This document shows positions 11,267 to 21,795 of a stretch of 64,000 nt of DNA, one piece after another. The stretch is from NCBI GenBank assembly GCA_036927565.1, contig JAYESD010000005.1, positions 15,096,565 to 15,160,564 of the forward strand. The letters run 5' to 3'. The translations under genes were made by a program, and so were the position numbers. The notes beneath the pieces are model-generated. The model was not told where the DNA came from. It saw nothing but the letters and a program-made list of their open reading frames with translations, and made no database searches. Position 1 is the first letter of the stretch. Every line of letters starts with the position of its first letter. The DNA is from Tuctoria greenei (Eukaryota; Streptophyta; Magnoliopsida; Poales; Poaceae).

Positions 11267-12119
11267 TATCGGAGTGTGATTCTGGCAATTCTCCTGGTAC
11301 TACCGTTGGCAGACCGCAGAGTTTGTAGTTCGGTTATGGGCGCGCAGAGATTCAGAACACGATGGCAAGTTGACACAAGGATTTACGTGGTTCGGGCCGC
11401 CTAAGCGTAATACCCTACTCCACGGGGTGTGTGGTTGTTTTATTGAGCTTCTGAGAGCTTGTGGGCTTGTGTCAGAGCAGAGTCTGGAAGAGTCTCCTGT
11501 GTATCGCTCGGCCAGTCCTTTTATAGTACAAGGACTAGTCGTTACATCGTTAGCCTGGCCCGACATGTGGCTCTGGCAGTTACTGATGCTTAATACACAA
11601 CTAATGAGCTTAGTTACCCTTAATAGTGTGGTAAAGTGCCTTGACAGTGTCGTTACTGGTATTAAGGGCCCTCCGATCGTGTGTTATTAAGATGGTATTA
11701 ATGACACTTAATCGGGTCTTGAAGTCTTTAATTGCCCCTCGAAGGTCCGAGCCATTGGGGGTACACCAGTCTGCTTGTTGAAGTTGAAGGTCTGGCTGTT
11801 GGACGCGTGGCAGCTCTGGAGCTTTACGTCTGGGACGGGTAGGTCCGGTGCTATTGTACACATGTCAGTACCGGAGCTTCCCTCTATCAGGGGTTAGGTC
11901 CGGGGGTGCCGCACAGGTATTTAGCCCGGAGCTATCCCATGTGTGGGATGTAGCTCCGGTTGTAGGATACACGTGGCAGCACTGGGACTAACCATAGAAG
12001 GGAGGCAGGTCCGGTTCTGTATGACACATGGGGCCTTCGGAGGTATTCAACTCAGACAGGTGAAGTTCCTTTGCTCTTTTTGCAGTCCCAAGGGGTATTC
12101 GGTACGCAGGGTACCCACA
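11267..12119 (-). repeat. E2 3' LTR (853 bp)
   Basis: It begins TATCGGAGTGTGATT (the first two bases would be TG in the intact form; the sister LTR has TGTCAGAGTGTGATT) and ends GGGTACCCACA. It aligns end to end with 52576-53427 with scattered substitutions. Confidence 0.93.
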
Positions 12120-12656
12120 GTGGCCCCCTGGGCCCACCTCTGGGAGAGACCTTTTGGATGAAGTCGTTCTGCCAGAGGTGGGTCCATCCTACGGTTTTTG
12201 AGTCATGTCTTCAAGGGTCTTTCAATGTGCCATTGGCAGTAGTTTGCAGTTAAACCATCGCCACATGGCATATCCAGGATGTGGCAGGTGAGATCTGAGC
12301 GGGCAGATCTCACGCAACTGAAGGTCGCCGGTTCCCGATATGAAAATCGTATCGGTTCCGCGCGCCCTGTCACGCCGCCGCCCTCGGACTTCCCGCTACT
12401 CATGATGACAACTGTTCACCTGGGGTAAGGACCTCGACTTGATCGTCGGGGTGGCCCCAGGCCCCCTTGTCAATGGCAGGGTGAAGTTTTTGAACTGTGT
12501 CGTCGGCTCCTCTGCAGTTTCCATCCAAGCGTTGCGGGGGCTTACTTAAGAAGGAAAGCGCGCACCGTTTGGGGATTCTTTACGCCTTCATTTTAACTTG
12601 CGCTCAAATCCTCCAAACTTTTGCTTGCTTTTCATCTCTCGCCCCACTGTGCTGCG
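12120..12656. other. E2 internal spacer upstream of the antisense ORF
   Basis: This stretch of about 540 bp lies between the 3' LTR and the start codon of the plus-strand ORF. No coding sequence is recognised. By position it should contain the leader, and perhaps the promoter, of the antisense gene. No clear TATA box is seen, only the AT-rich phrase TTACTTAAGAAGG near 12541. Confidence 0.4.
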
Positions 12657-15600
12657 ATGAAGTTGGGACTCCCCAAGAGCCGCATTGGGAGCAAGAAGGA
12701 GTTGTCTAGGGTCCAGACCTACATGGGTTGGTCCAGTGACTCTTCAACAACGACATTCGTTGTGGCAAGCTTCCCTTCGAGAAGGAGCGAGCCAGAGATA
12801 TGGTGCACTTCCTTGGGTACGCCATGGCGGGTTTGATCCCGCCTTTCTCCACTTTCTTTTTGATGCTGCTTGATTTCTATGGTCTGCAGCTCCACCATCT
12901 CGGCCCCCACTCAATCTTGCTGGTGGCGAATTTCGTCCACTTTTGCGAGATGTGGGTGGGAGTGCCTCCTTGCGTGGAGTTGTTCCGAACTTTCTTCATT
13001 GTCCACCCCATCGGGAAGAATTATGAGTTCATCGGCTTCTACTACTTCGTGAAGCGGAAAAACTCCCCCCTCAAGTACTTGAGGTCCTTTCCTTCCGGCA
13101 AGTGGGACGACTGGAAGAAAGACTGGGTGGTCATCACCGTCGAGGGACACAAGAGGCTGGAACTGCCTGAAGGCTTCCCCTGCATCGACACCGACATTTG
13201 GAGTGACGTGTCGGAGCTGTCGAGGGAGTACAGGCCCATTCTGGACAGAATCTAGGAGTGTGTCGAAGGTGGGGTGACCCCTCAGATGGTCTTCGACAAC
13301 TTCTTGACGAACAGGTGGGCCCCGCTGAGGGCTAGGGGGCAACCTGCCTGGGCCTTCAACAGTGAGATGGATACCAACCGCATCGAGGTTGGTTTGGGCA
13401 CCAACTTGACTGGTGAAGCCTTGAGGACCCATCTCAAGAAGTTCCAGCCTGGGAACATTGGCCCTGGCGACGTGTCTCCACTGGCGGCCTTCCTTCCTCT
13501 GAATATGATACCAGAGGAGTGCAGAGAGCTCTAGAGGAAGATGCCGCTGTTGGACGACTTGGGCCTGATGGAGAGGTGATCAACCTCCGGGGTGGCAATC
13601 CCCGGAGCTTCTGAAGGTGGATCCGTTCCCGCCCCGAAGCCAAGAGCTGAAGTCATAGGCAAGGGCAAGGAGTTGGTCGAGCCCTCGAGCTGCAACAGGA
13701 AGTTGAAGCATTCTGACGCGAGGTCCGTCAGACCTTCTCCTTCCACGACAGCTCCTTCTCCCCGGCGGACGAGGTCTTCTACGGCGGCAACCACTCCAGC
13801 ATCGACATCTCCCCGGGATGATAGCTCTGCCCATGTGGCTCTGGTACCAGGGCTAGCTGAGGGCTCTAGGTCCAAGGTTCCTTCTCAGTCGAGGAGGGCC
13901 TCAACCAAGACGACCCTGACGATAGCAACAAGCTCTGGGGGGCCTTACGGAGCTACTATGCCATTGGCGACAGGGTCTGGTCCTGAGCGTCCGGTGAAGA
14001 GGTTCTGCGCTAGCTGGAGCGGAAGCCTTCCGAGGTAAATTTGATTTTTTTACCTCAGTTTATTGTTTTTTGGTTGCAATTATATTTTTAGTTTCTTCGT
14101 CCTTCATCCACAGGGTACCCAAGAAAGGGGTTGAAGCTTCGGTTCCTGCAGCAGCAACTGATGCTGCGCAGACGAAGGCTTCGGCTCCAGTTCCAGCACG
14201 GCCCCAAGAGGTGGTTGAGGCCGCGGCAGCTCCGGTGCCAGCTGTTGTGGTCCTTGACCTCGAGTCATCCCCTGAAGCTCCCGTGATAGCGCCGGAGCAC
14301 GGGAATGAAGATGTACCAGTGGCACCAGCTCTGGAGGTTGAAGCTCCAGTCTTGGATGCTGAGATGATGAATGCTCCGGCCTTAGAGCCAGAGGTAGCTG
14401 CAATTCCGGCCCTAGAGTCGGATGTTGTTGAAGCCCCGGCAGCGGAGCCGAGTGTTGATGAAGCCCTAGCGGTGGATCCGGGTGTTGATGAAGTTCCGGC
14501 GGCGGAGCCTGGTCTTGATGAAGTTCCGGCGCCTGAGTTGGTTGTCTCAGAAGTGACGGCGCCTGAGCCGATGGAGGTCGAAGCATCGGCGCCTGAACAG
14601 GCGGTGGAGGAGGCACCAGTACCGGAGCCGGAAGTGGCCTCAGCTCCGGCCAAACCTTCAACGCCTGCCCTGGAGGTGACAGTTCCGGAGGTACCCGCAC
14701 CTGAGCCAAGGTGCCAAGATGAAGCGACCATTCTTCCGCCTGAGGGACCGGTTGCTAATGACCTGGTGGCGAGACCTTCGGAGACAACTCCGGAGGTAGG
14801 AACTTCTGTTCATATACCTTCCTCGGCGGTGACCGAGGCTATCCCAAAGGGCGGCCCTAGTGCTGTGGAACCTCAGGGGACTGCTCTTGTACAGTGGGAC
14901 CTGATTTTTGTTACGGAGAACCCACTAGAGCCAGCGGAGAAGACCTCGGCACGTCCGGAGCCAATCCCTTTCTCGTTGTCTATCGACAACACCTGCTCCA
15001 GTCTTCGTCAGGTCCAGCTGGCCTTTTACCAAGACAGCAAGGCCCTTGAGGAGGAGCACCAAACCCTTAGGAGGTGGCGCAACCGACTCCAATTCGAGAC
15101 CATGCTGGCGCAGTCGAGGCTGGCCGACGACAAGGAGTGGGTGAAAAGGGAGAAGGTCCGATTGGGGTACTGGGGTCAGCTGCTGGATGAGAGGGAAAGC
15201 ATGATGCGATCCCTTGACAACCAGTCCCGAGCCATCGACGAACAGGCCGTGGCTCCTAATGAAGCAGCGAATGACTGCCAAGAGAAGCTCAGCGCATCCA
15301 CGATAGCCTCGTCAAGCGCCGAGAGGCTCTTAAGGAGGCAGAGAAAAAGCTCAAAGATGAAGAGCAGAAACTCCTAGAGCTACGTGATGACCTCGTAAAT
15401 AGGGAGGAGGAGCTTACTCAGAGGCTGACTCTGGGTGACAAGAGTCTCGTGGAGCGCACAAAGAAGCTGGAGGAGCGCTGCGAGAAAGAGGAGAAGAAGG
15501 TCTGGCAGCGAGGAAAGGACCTCAACAAGAGGGAGAATGAAATTGCTGCCAGGGAGAAGAAAGTGTGGGGCCGGGAGAAGGACCTGGTCGACCGCTGGAA

Positions 15601-16104
15601 CAAGATCCACCTCCGGGAGGAGGAGCTTAGTAAACTCGAAAGGCAGGTTGTTGAAAAGATTCAGCGGAACGCCAAAGAGGTCGAGCGCCTTGCCCGGGAG
15701 GATTCGGAGCTTGCGGCAACCAAGAGATCCTTGGAAGAGGTGCGGAGTCCCAAAAAGTTTGGGACTTCTTCGGCAAAGCCAATGACGCACTGACGCCGCT
15801 GGGCTTCAGTCCAATGCGCCCAGATGATCCGGAGCCGGAGCTGGACTTGGCGTTGAAGGCGTTGAGCTCAGTGGGCAGCAAACTCAACAAGATGGGCGAT
15901 TTCATCTCGGACCAGTTGGAAACCGAAGGACAATCCCTAGCGAAGAACGTCGTAGAATACATGCGGATGTGCTACACAAGCCGGGATCCTCACTTCCCAC
16001 TGGACCCGGTGCTTGAAGGTCCCATTGATGGAGAGGGAGATGCCGCCAAGGCCAGCATGTCGGAGGTTGCCCAGAAGGTCGCCTCATTCTTCCATATGGT
16101 TTAG
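12657..16104 (+). pseudogene. E2 antisense extra ORF (putative gypsy-type transposon domain, coiled coil), one intron, degenerate
   Basis: The ATG at 12657 opens MKLGLPKSRIGSKKELSRVQ. After a frameshift near 12740, frame 2 continues with MVHFLGYAMAGLIPPF, LLDFYGLQLHHLGPHSI and FVHFCEMWVGVPP, which match the plant family called putative gypsy type transposon (Pfam Transposase_28). In-frame stops lie at 13253, 13532 and 13577. A 79-bp intron (14035-14113) is predicted, and exon 2 continues in frame as RVPKKGVEAS. It has a long proline/alanine/glutamate region with repeats like VDEVPAAEPGLDEVPAPE (to about 14700), then charged coiled coil (EEEL, REKDL). Frameshifts lie near 15310 and 15750, and the end at 16104 reads VAQKVASFFHMV. 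Function is unknown in the family. An AATGAAA-like poly(A) signal lies at about 16180. Confidence 0.8.
14035..14113 (+). other. Intron of the E2 antisense ORF (79 bp)
   Basis: It begins GTAAAT after GAG and ends in TCATCCACAG, with a T-rich tract in between. Without splicing, frame 2 meets TAA at 14036. With splicing, AG joins G to give an arginine codon and the reading passes into frame 0, which is then open for more than 1.1 kb. This in-frame join is the main evidence. Confidence 0.8.
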
Positions 16105-17383
16105 GACTTTCTCTTTGTAGCTCCCGCTTGTATCTTCTCTTCTTTTTATCCAATTTTGTAATCTCTTGTCTCTAGATTAATGAAATCCAAGAATTTTATG
16201 AATTTCATTTTTTGTCTTCAACACCTTTGTCCCACTTGGCCCCCTGGTAGATGTACACAATTTGATTGTGAACATGTACCAAGAGGATGTAGCATTTTTT
16301 TGAAGACTTTCGTGCTTTGAACTTGTAGTTTGTAGGTCCAAATTTGTCGATAGTAGGGGCCCCCTGAGGTTGTCGAAGCTTAGTAGTCCAGCAGTGACCC
16401 TTGTCAACACGTAAAACGTCGATAGTTAGTCCTATAGGGGTGTCGGAGATTTGTAGCTCCAGTAGCGACCACTGTCAACACACGGTGCATCGATAGCAGA
16501 CCCCACTGGGGAGTCTTCCCACCATCTTTTCTTCACGTTGACGGTTGCCCCCTGGATTTGCCAGAACTTTGTAGCTCCAATGATGTCTACTATCAATGTT
16601 TGAGACATTGACAGCAGACCACCTTAGGGGGTGTCGGAGCTTTGATAGCTCCGGCTTCATCCACCATCATCATGAGATCTTCCTGCACACTGAAGTAAAA
16701 AAACGATAAAATCTATTTCTTATATATAACTCGTTTGCGGCTCACTATTCCTGAAATAAATTTTTAGGTCGAACACAATTCTACATACAATCAAGTGTAT
16801 TGGCTTGTTTTCTCCAGGTCCGATCGTTTCTGGACTCGTCTTACTTCGGCCTGCCGGGGCGTAGGTAGAGTGGCGTACTTAGGGTGCAGGACCAGGCTAA
16901 GTCGATAGCACACTCCGGACCTAGATTGGCTTGGCGGCATTCAGACGAGTAGACCATTAACAATGTTTATACCCGAAAGAATTGACAATGCAACTGAATT
17001 ATATATGAATTGGTCGAGATAAAGTTTCTTAAGAATTGCACAACTTTGTTATAGACAAGAAAGAGAAAAATAAAAAATATTGAGCCTATACAAAATAAAT
17101 GCACGTGGAGTCTGTTTTCACACAATGATGTCTTTCATTATAGGTCCGGGGTACAGGGGAAACAAGTACACTCTTAGGGTACGGAACCAGGCTAAGTGTG
17201 TTGCGTCTCTCGTTTGACCCAAGGTAGCTAGCTACACTTTTAGTTCTGAGACTGTGACAATTGTTGCCTGAACTTTGCGGACCTTCGGGGAAGGTCCAGC
17301 TGTTCTCCCGAAGGAGCTACCCGACTCTGTACAATGACTCTATAACATACATCACATGTAACTACAGACTCACCTCCATGATA
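16105..17383. other. E2 intergenic region between the antisense ORF and the end of pol
   Basis: The two convergent genes of E2 end on either side of this 1.3-kb stretch. It holds the tandem repeat at 16346-16670, and phrases such as GGTCCGG, ACCAGGCTAAGT and ACACTC that recur at about 16890 and 17185. No coding sequence was recognised. Confidence 0.6.
16346..16670. repeat. About 72-bp imperfect tandem repeat, 4 to 5 copies
   Basis: Copies begin with GTCGATAGT or similar at about 16346, 16419, 16488 and 16607. Each contains CCCC(T)GGGG..GTCG(G)AG, then TTGTAGCTCCAG, then a phrase like CACTGTCAACA. One copy carries extra sequence. The repeat lies in the noncoding gap of E2. Confidence 0.7.
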
Positions 17384-18228
17384 TTAAGCGTAGAACTTAC
17401 GAAGGGGCTCAATGTTCCAAGGATTAGGGAGAGGTGTCCCATCCTCACTTGCCAAGCGAACGCATCCGGGACGGGATACTTTGATCACTCGGAAGGGTCC
17501 TTCCCCGCTGGGGGAGAGTTTCTTTAACCCTTCTCGAGTTTGTATTCTCCGTAGCACCAGATCGCCTTCCTCGAGCTGTCGGCTGTGAACATGCCTTTAG
17601 TGATAGCGCCGAAGAGCTTGGCGGTATCGGGCATTCCAAACAGCTGCTCGGCACCTTCCCTCTTCAATGAGGTCAAGGTCTTCACGCCGGAGCTAGTCCT
17701 GTGTGGCATCGTCGAAGATCCAGACCCGAAACGACCCTAAGGTGATTTCTGGAGGAAGGACTGCTTCAGCTCCGTACACCAGGAAGAAGGGTTTCTCTCC
17801 AGTTGACCGGTTTAGAGTTGTTCTATTTGCCCACAAGGTGGGCGGAAGCTCTTCAATCCAGTTGGCTCCATGTTTTTTCAGGCGCTCATATGTGTGCTTC
17901 TTGAGTCCTTTTAGGATTTCTGCATTTGCTCTTTCAACTTGGTCATTTCTTGTCGGGTGAGCTACTGAGGCGTAGCTGACTTGAATACTGAGGTCTTCGC
18001 AATATCCTTGGAATACAGAGCTTGTGAATTGGGTCCCGTTGTTTGTTATGATCTTATTTGGGAATCCAAATCTGCATACTATGGACTGCAAGAAGTTGAT
18101 AGCTGATTGCTTGTTTATTGTCTTAACTGGAGTTGCTTCTGACCATTTGGTGAACTTGTCGATGGCAACGTACAGGAACTTGTAACCTCCGACGGCTCTT
18201 GGAAAAGGTCCCAAGATATACATCCCCC
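17384..18228 (-). pseudogene. E2 integrase core and C-terminal end
   Basis: The minus strand resumes after E3 with MYILGPFPRAVGGYKFLYVA, including the first catalytic aspartate motif region DKFTKW. It goes on with KIITNNGTQFTS (where an aspartate is expected, NNGTQF has asparagine), HPTRNDQVERAN (with the catalytic glutamate) and YGAEAVLPPEI. A stop near 17693 is followed in the same frame by the C-terminal region EGDLVLRR, SPSGEGPFRV and PNPWNIEPLRKFYA, ending in TAA at 17384-17386. The target of E3 lies in the codons for MWGM just upstream. Confidence 0.88.
18224..18228. repeat. Target site duplication of E3, left copy (CCCCC; right copy CCCAC)
   Basis: CCCCC precedes the E3 5' LTR and CCCAC (49893-49897) follows the 3' LTR. 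They differ at one base. Joining the flanks restores the E2 integrase reading (TGGCCATTCGCTATGTGG then GGATG...), so the insertion point is secure even though the duplication is imperfect. Confidence 0.75.
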
Positions 18229-18377
18229 TGTAACACCCTCATTTTCATGCATCATGCCTTGCATACACTCATATACATGTTTAACATTAACCCACATCAA
18301 GAGGAACAAGTTTAAAATTGATTCGGAGCATTTAAAATTGATTTGGAACAAAACCGCACTTAAATCGCAGAAAAGTG

Positions 18378-18698
18378 CGGACTAGTCCGATTTTACTGAG
18401 GACTAGTCCAATTTCTCTCTGACTAAAAACGGACGTGTCCGTTTTTGCTGCGGACTAGTCCGATTTTTGGCTCTGGAAACTTTCGGACTTGTCCGATTTT
18501 GTGCGGACTAGTCCGATGTTCCATGAATCCTTGAAAAATTGCTAAGTCCTTGGACTTGTCCGGACTAGTCCGGTGTTCCAGCGGACTTGTCCGTTTTCCT
18601 TTCTGACTAAGATCGGACTTGTCCGATTTTAGGCCAGACTTGTCCGATTTTCTCTCTGGACGACTTCGGACTAGTCCGATCCTGTCCGGACTTGTCCG
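18378..18698. promoter_or_regulatory. Palindrome array CGGAC(T/A)NGTCCG in E3 U3
   Basis: Palindrome starts are at 18378, 18399, 18430, 18451, 18484, 18504, 18551, 18561, 18582, 18614, 18635, 18667 and 18687. The steps are 21,31,21,33,20,47,10,21,32,21,32,20. Two versions alternate, the perfect 12-bp palindrome CGGACTAGTCCG and the near-palindrome CGGACTTGTCCG. Two more lie at about 19053-19085. The array ends about 170 bp upstream of the TATA box. A regulatory role is inference; the array itself is plain. Confidence 0.7.
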
Positions 18699-18867
18699 AT
18701 ATTTCGTGACTCCGAGATTGACCTTTTGTTTTATGACTTGTTTCTTGGGTTTCACATTAAGTGGGCCTAGGGACGTCGTGCCTAACTCTTTTAGAGCCCA
18801 TGTGGGACTCTAAACCGGCATCTACTCATCCCAAAACTCGAAATCCATCTAACCCTAGCCTCTACCT

Positions 18868-18876
18868 CTATATAAA
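18868..18876 (+). promoter_or_regulatory. E3 LTR TATA box
   Basis: CTATATAAA lies in the phrase ACCTCTATATAAACAACC and is conserved in all family LTRs here: 47654-47661 on plus, and 36444-36437 and 44091-44084 on minus. It is the likely core promoter of the element transcript. Confidence 0.7.
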
Positions 18877-20210
18877 CAACCCCACCCCTTGGTTTGACAT
18901 CTATTTGCCACTTTTCCACCCACCCAAACCCTAGTTCGTGGGGAGCCACCATCAAGAAGATCCCAAGCAAGAGGAAGAAGAGGAGGAAATGAAGGAGGAT
19001 CAAGATCTCCACCAAGTTTCGCCCTTCACCACCAAGATCCCATGCAGAGTGCGGACTTGTCCGGTCCCTAGCGGACTAGTCCGATCTTCCTGGTTAAATT
19101 GTGTTGAATTAACTCTAAAATTTGATCTAATCGAATCCAAACCTGTATAAACTTGTTAAAAGCTATTAGAACTAGTTAGTGATCATTAAAAGCAATCTAG
19201 TAACAAGTTCTACCTTGCATTTGCATTAATCATGCATGTCATGACATATTGAGTAATATTTGTGCACTCTTTGATTGTGTTTCTTGTCTTGTATGTTTAT
19301 TGTGTGTATTAGACGGATTTGCGCTAGAGAGTGCCGCGGAGGATCTACAGCACCAAGAGTTTGAAGGCTTTGACCTTAATCAACGGCAAGAGCAAGGCAA
19401 GTGTCCTTGAAGCATATTGATCCTGTTTTTAAAATAAATGTTTTGTTTACAAAACTGCATGCTTGTGTCAATTTGATGGGAATCCTATAGTAGGAAGTTT
19501 ACTAGCTTTGTTAACCACCCTTGTCACCTGGAATATATGGTAGAGAGTCGGGAAGGGTTTTTACCTTTTTGCTTAGCTTAATTAATTGGGATGGAAAACA
19601 ACACTACATATTTAATTATGCATCAATGATATTCTGGTTAACGTGAACTGGTCAATATGGTATGGTAATGGATGATCTAAGCAAGCCTGGTTTGTGGATG
19701 GGTTGGATGTTATGGTGGTTTGCTTGCTTTAGATCTAAGGACCGGTTCATGCGAGAATAAGCCAGGACTACAGTGCCACCACGAGGCCAAGTATGGGTGC
19801 GGCGTAGCTGATTAATTAGGGCTTTGCTAGTGCTGTTTGGACCATTGTGGATGCTCGGGGAAGGGGTAGTCGGATTGGGTTTGTTGATGATTGGTGGGAC
19901 TACCCTGGGATCCGAATGGCTCAAGAGGGGGCCCTTGGTTGAAGATGTGCTCTGCGGGAGACATCGCCACCGGTGAAACCTCAGTGGGGTCTAAATAGGC
20001 TAGTAATCCCTTTGTAAAGGCTATTTTGTGATCTCTTGGCCACACACCAACGGAAGTGTGTAATGTGACCGATGGGTCATGGGCATAAGGGAGATTCTTA
20101 GTCGCCGAAAGGTGATGAAATCACGAACTCGTGGGTAAAGTGGTACAAACTCTGCAGAGTTAAATAAAACTATCATGATAGCCGTGCTCCCGGTTATGAG
20201 CACCTGGACA

Positions 20211-20215
20211 ACTTC
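20211..20215. repeat. Target site duplication of E4, left copy (ACTTC)
   Basis: ACTTC lies directly before E4 here and directly after it at 31794-31798. The uninterrupted site in the E3 3' LTR reads GGACAACTTCCATGATTAG at about 49172. Confidence 0.95.
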
Positions 20216-20984
20216 TGAATGTAGGCCTAGAGGGGGGGGTGAATAGGACTTTTTGAATTTTCTTGGTTCCTGTAACACTCAACAACAAGGTCAATACCAG
20301 AGATATCGGACTAGTCCAGTCAAGTGCGGACTAGTCCGTTTTCACGGGCTAAGTTGATCAAGTTCAGTCAATTTGATTGATTCGTTAATGTTTGCAGCGG
20401 AAATATAAACTTGGATGACAGTTTAATAGTTGTATGTCAAATTCTATTACAATTAAGGCTCTTGTTCAACAATTTAACTCGAATTGAACAAAGTGAATCA
20501 AACCCTAGATTAAGTTGATCAATTAAGATTAAGAACGCAAAAGGACAAGACACAAGTTTTATCCCGTGGTTCGGCTACCACGAAGGCAACCTACGTCCGC
20601 GTTGAGGAGCCCACAAAAGGACCGGGTCTTCTCCAACCCTTCCCTCGTCGGATCGCCACGAAGGCCAATCCTCTTCCACTAATCACAAAGGGTAAATAAC
20701 CAAGTTGAAGGGGCGTTCTCACACGTTGAGAGCTCCCTTGATTACAACTTACAAAGCCACCAATAACACACTCGAAAATTACAAATTGAAACGCAAGAGT
20801 GTGTTAGAGAATCAAACCAAGAGCTCAATGATGTGTGCCAAGTGTCTCTCCAATGATCTAGAAGTGATCTTCAATAGATTGATCGATTTTGCACTTAATT
20901 TCGTGGAGAGAGGTGGTTTTTGAGTCTCTTGGGAGGTGTGATGGCGCTAGGGTTCGAGAGTGTGTAAAAGTGGGCCGTGCACCT

Positions 20985-20996
20985 CTATTTATATGG
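20985..20996 (-). promoter_or_regulatory. E4 LTR TATA box (3' LTR copy)
   Basis: The minus strand reads CCATATAAATAG. The same sequence occurs in the 5' LTR near 31003-31014, where it would drive the element transcript. The palindrome array ends about 35 bp upstream. Confidence 0.65.
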
Positions 20997-21031
20997 GGTT
21001 TCTAAAAGTGACCGTTAGGGTTCAGAAAGAT

Positions 21032-21513
21032 CGGACTAGTCCGTGGTGGTCACCGGACTAGTCCGGTGTGCTGTGTGTAGCAAACCCTAAGTGTCCAGGA
21101 ATATCGGACTAGTCCGGTTGAAAACGGACTTGTCCGATTTCACTACTGGAAATCTTCGGACTAGTCCGATTGCCATCGGACTTGTCCGGACATATGAAAC
21201 CCTAAGTGTTTAGGATGACAAGTCCGCACTTGGAGGACTTGTCCGATTTAGATCAGTGTGTATATCGGACTAGTCCGAGTAAACACCGGACTTGTCCGAA
21301 GTGGATCAGAAAGAATATCGGACCAGTCCGGATCACAACGGACTTGTCCGATTTTGTGTGACTTGTGCATTGTGTTGAGGACTAGTACGCATTGGGGGGG
21401 ACTAGTCCGAAGTGGATCAGAAAGATATCGGACTAGTCCGATGGATACCGGACTTGTCCGATCTAGTGCAGAATGTGATATCGGACTAGTCCGGCTGTTA
21501 TCGGACTAGTCCG
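21032..21513. promoter_or_regulatory. Palindrome array CGGAC(T/A)NGTCCG in E4 U3
   Basis: Starts are at 21032, 21054, 21105, 21125, 21157, 21177, 21215, 21234, 21266, 21287, 21319, 21339, 21378, 21398, 21429, 21449, 21482 and 21502. The steps are 22,51,20,32,20,38,19,32,21,32,20,39,20,31,20,33,20. So palindromes come in pairs about 20 bp apart, with pairs about 32 bp apart, as in the unrelated E3. The array is repeated in the other LTR at about 31048-31530. Confidence 0.75.
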
Positions 21514-21777
21514 GTCCTATATAACTTTGTGCATTGTGTGTGTGTGCTTGAAAGTGATTGAGCTCTTGGGTGTGTTTCCTTAACACACTCCATACATAAT
21601 AATCTACTATTTTCTTCTCCTTGAGCTCAAATTCACTTTGCTTCTCATTTCCCTTCTTTTTGGCATTTTGCTCATTTTTCATTATGTGCCTGCATTCATC
21701 TCAACAAAAGGATTAGGATCCCAATTGCTTGTCATAAATCATCCAAAACCCACAAGGGAGTCCTAGATGCACTTTCA

Positions 21778-21795
21778 ATCTCCCCCTTTTTGGTG
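21778..21795 (-). other. E4 polypurine tract
   Basis: The minus strand reads CACCAAAAAGGGGGAGAT directly before the 3' LTR start TGAAAGTG. This is the expected plus-strand primer. A second copy-like tract, CCAAAGGGGGAGAG, lies at about 22175-22188. Confidence 0.85.

Larger units (their letters stand above)
18229..20215 (+). repeat. E3 5' LTR, first part (before E4)
   Basis: It aligns with 47014-49175 of the 3' LTR. It carries the palindrome array (18378-18698) and a TATATAAA box at 18868-18876. Compared with the 3' LTR it lacks about 165 bp near 19038 (between the phrases TCACCACCAA and GCAGAGTGCGG) and about 13 bp near 18953. It stops at the ACTTC duplicated by E4. Confidence 0.92.
20216..21777 (-). 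repeat. E4 3' LTR (1562 bp)
   Basis: On plus it reads TGAATGTAGGCC to AGATGCACTTTCA. It is bounded inside by a purine tract (AAAAAGGGGGAGAT on minus at 21791-21778). The U3 holds the palindrome array at 21032-21513, and the minus-strand TATA box CCATATAAATAG is at 20996-20985, immediately downstream of the array in the direction of transcription. Confidence 0.93.

Noticed and set aside
13592..14038. Separate short genes for each open piece of the E2 antisense ORF
   Set aside because: The pieces lie in compatible frames joined by an intron or single lesions, so they are one degenerate gene.
14104..14709. Minus-strand proline/leucine-rich ORF (201 codons) and the neighbouring minus ORF 14060-14731
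   Set aside because: Both are antisense shadows of the biased alanine/proline/glutamate codons of the plus-strand E2 ORF.
18870..19150. Host gene with TATA box and ORF downstream of 18868
   Set aside because: The TATA box belongs to the E3 LTR and is repeated in all four LTRs of the family. The short ORFs are not conserved between copies.
21032..21513. CRISPR-like array of short repeats
   Set aside because: Repeats are 12-bp degenerate palindromes without long constant repeats or unique spacers, and they lie in the U3 of a plant LTR element.
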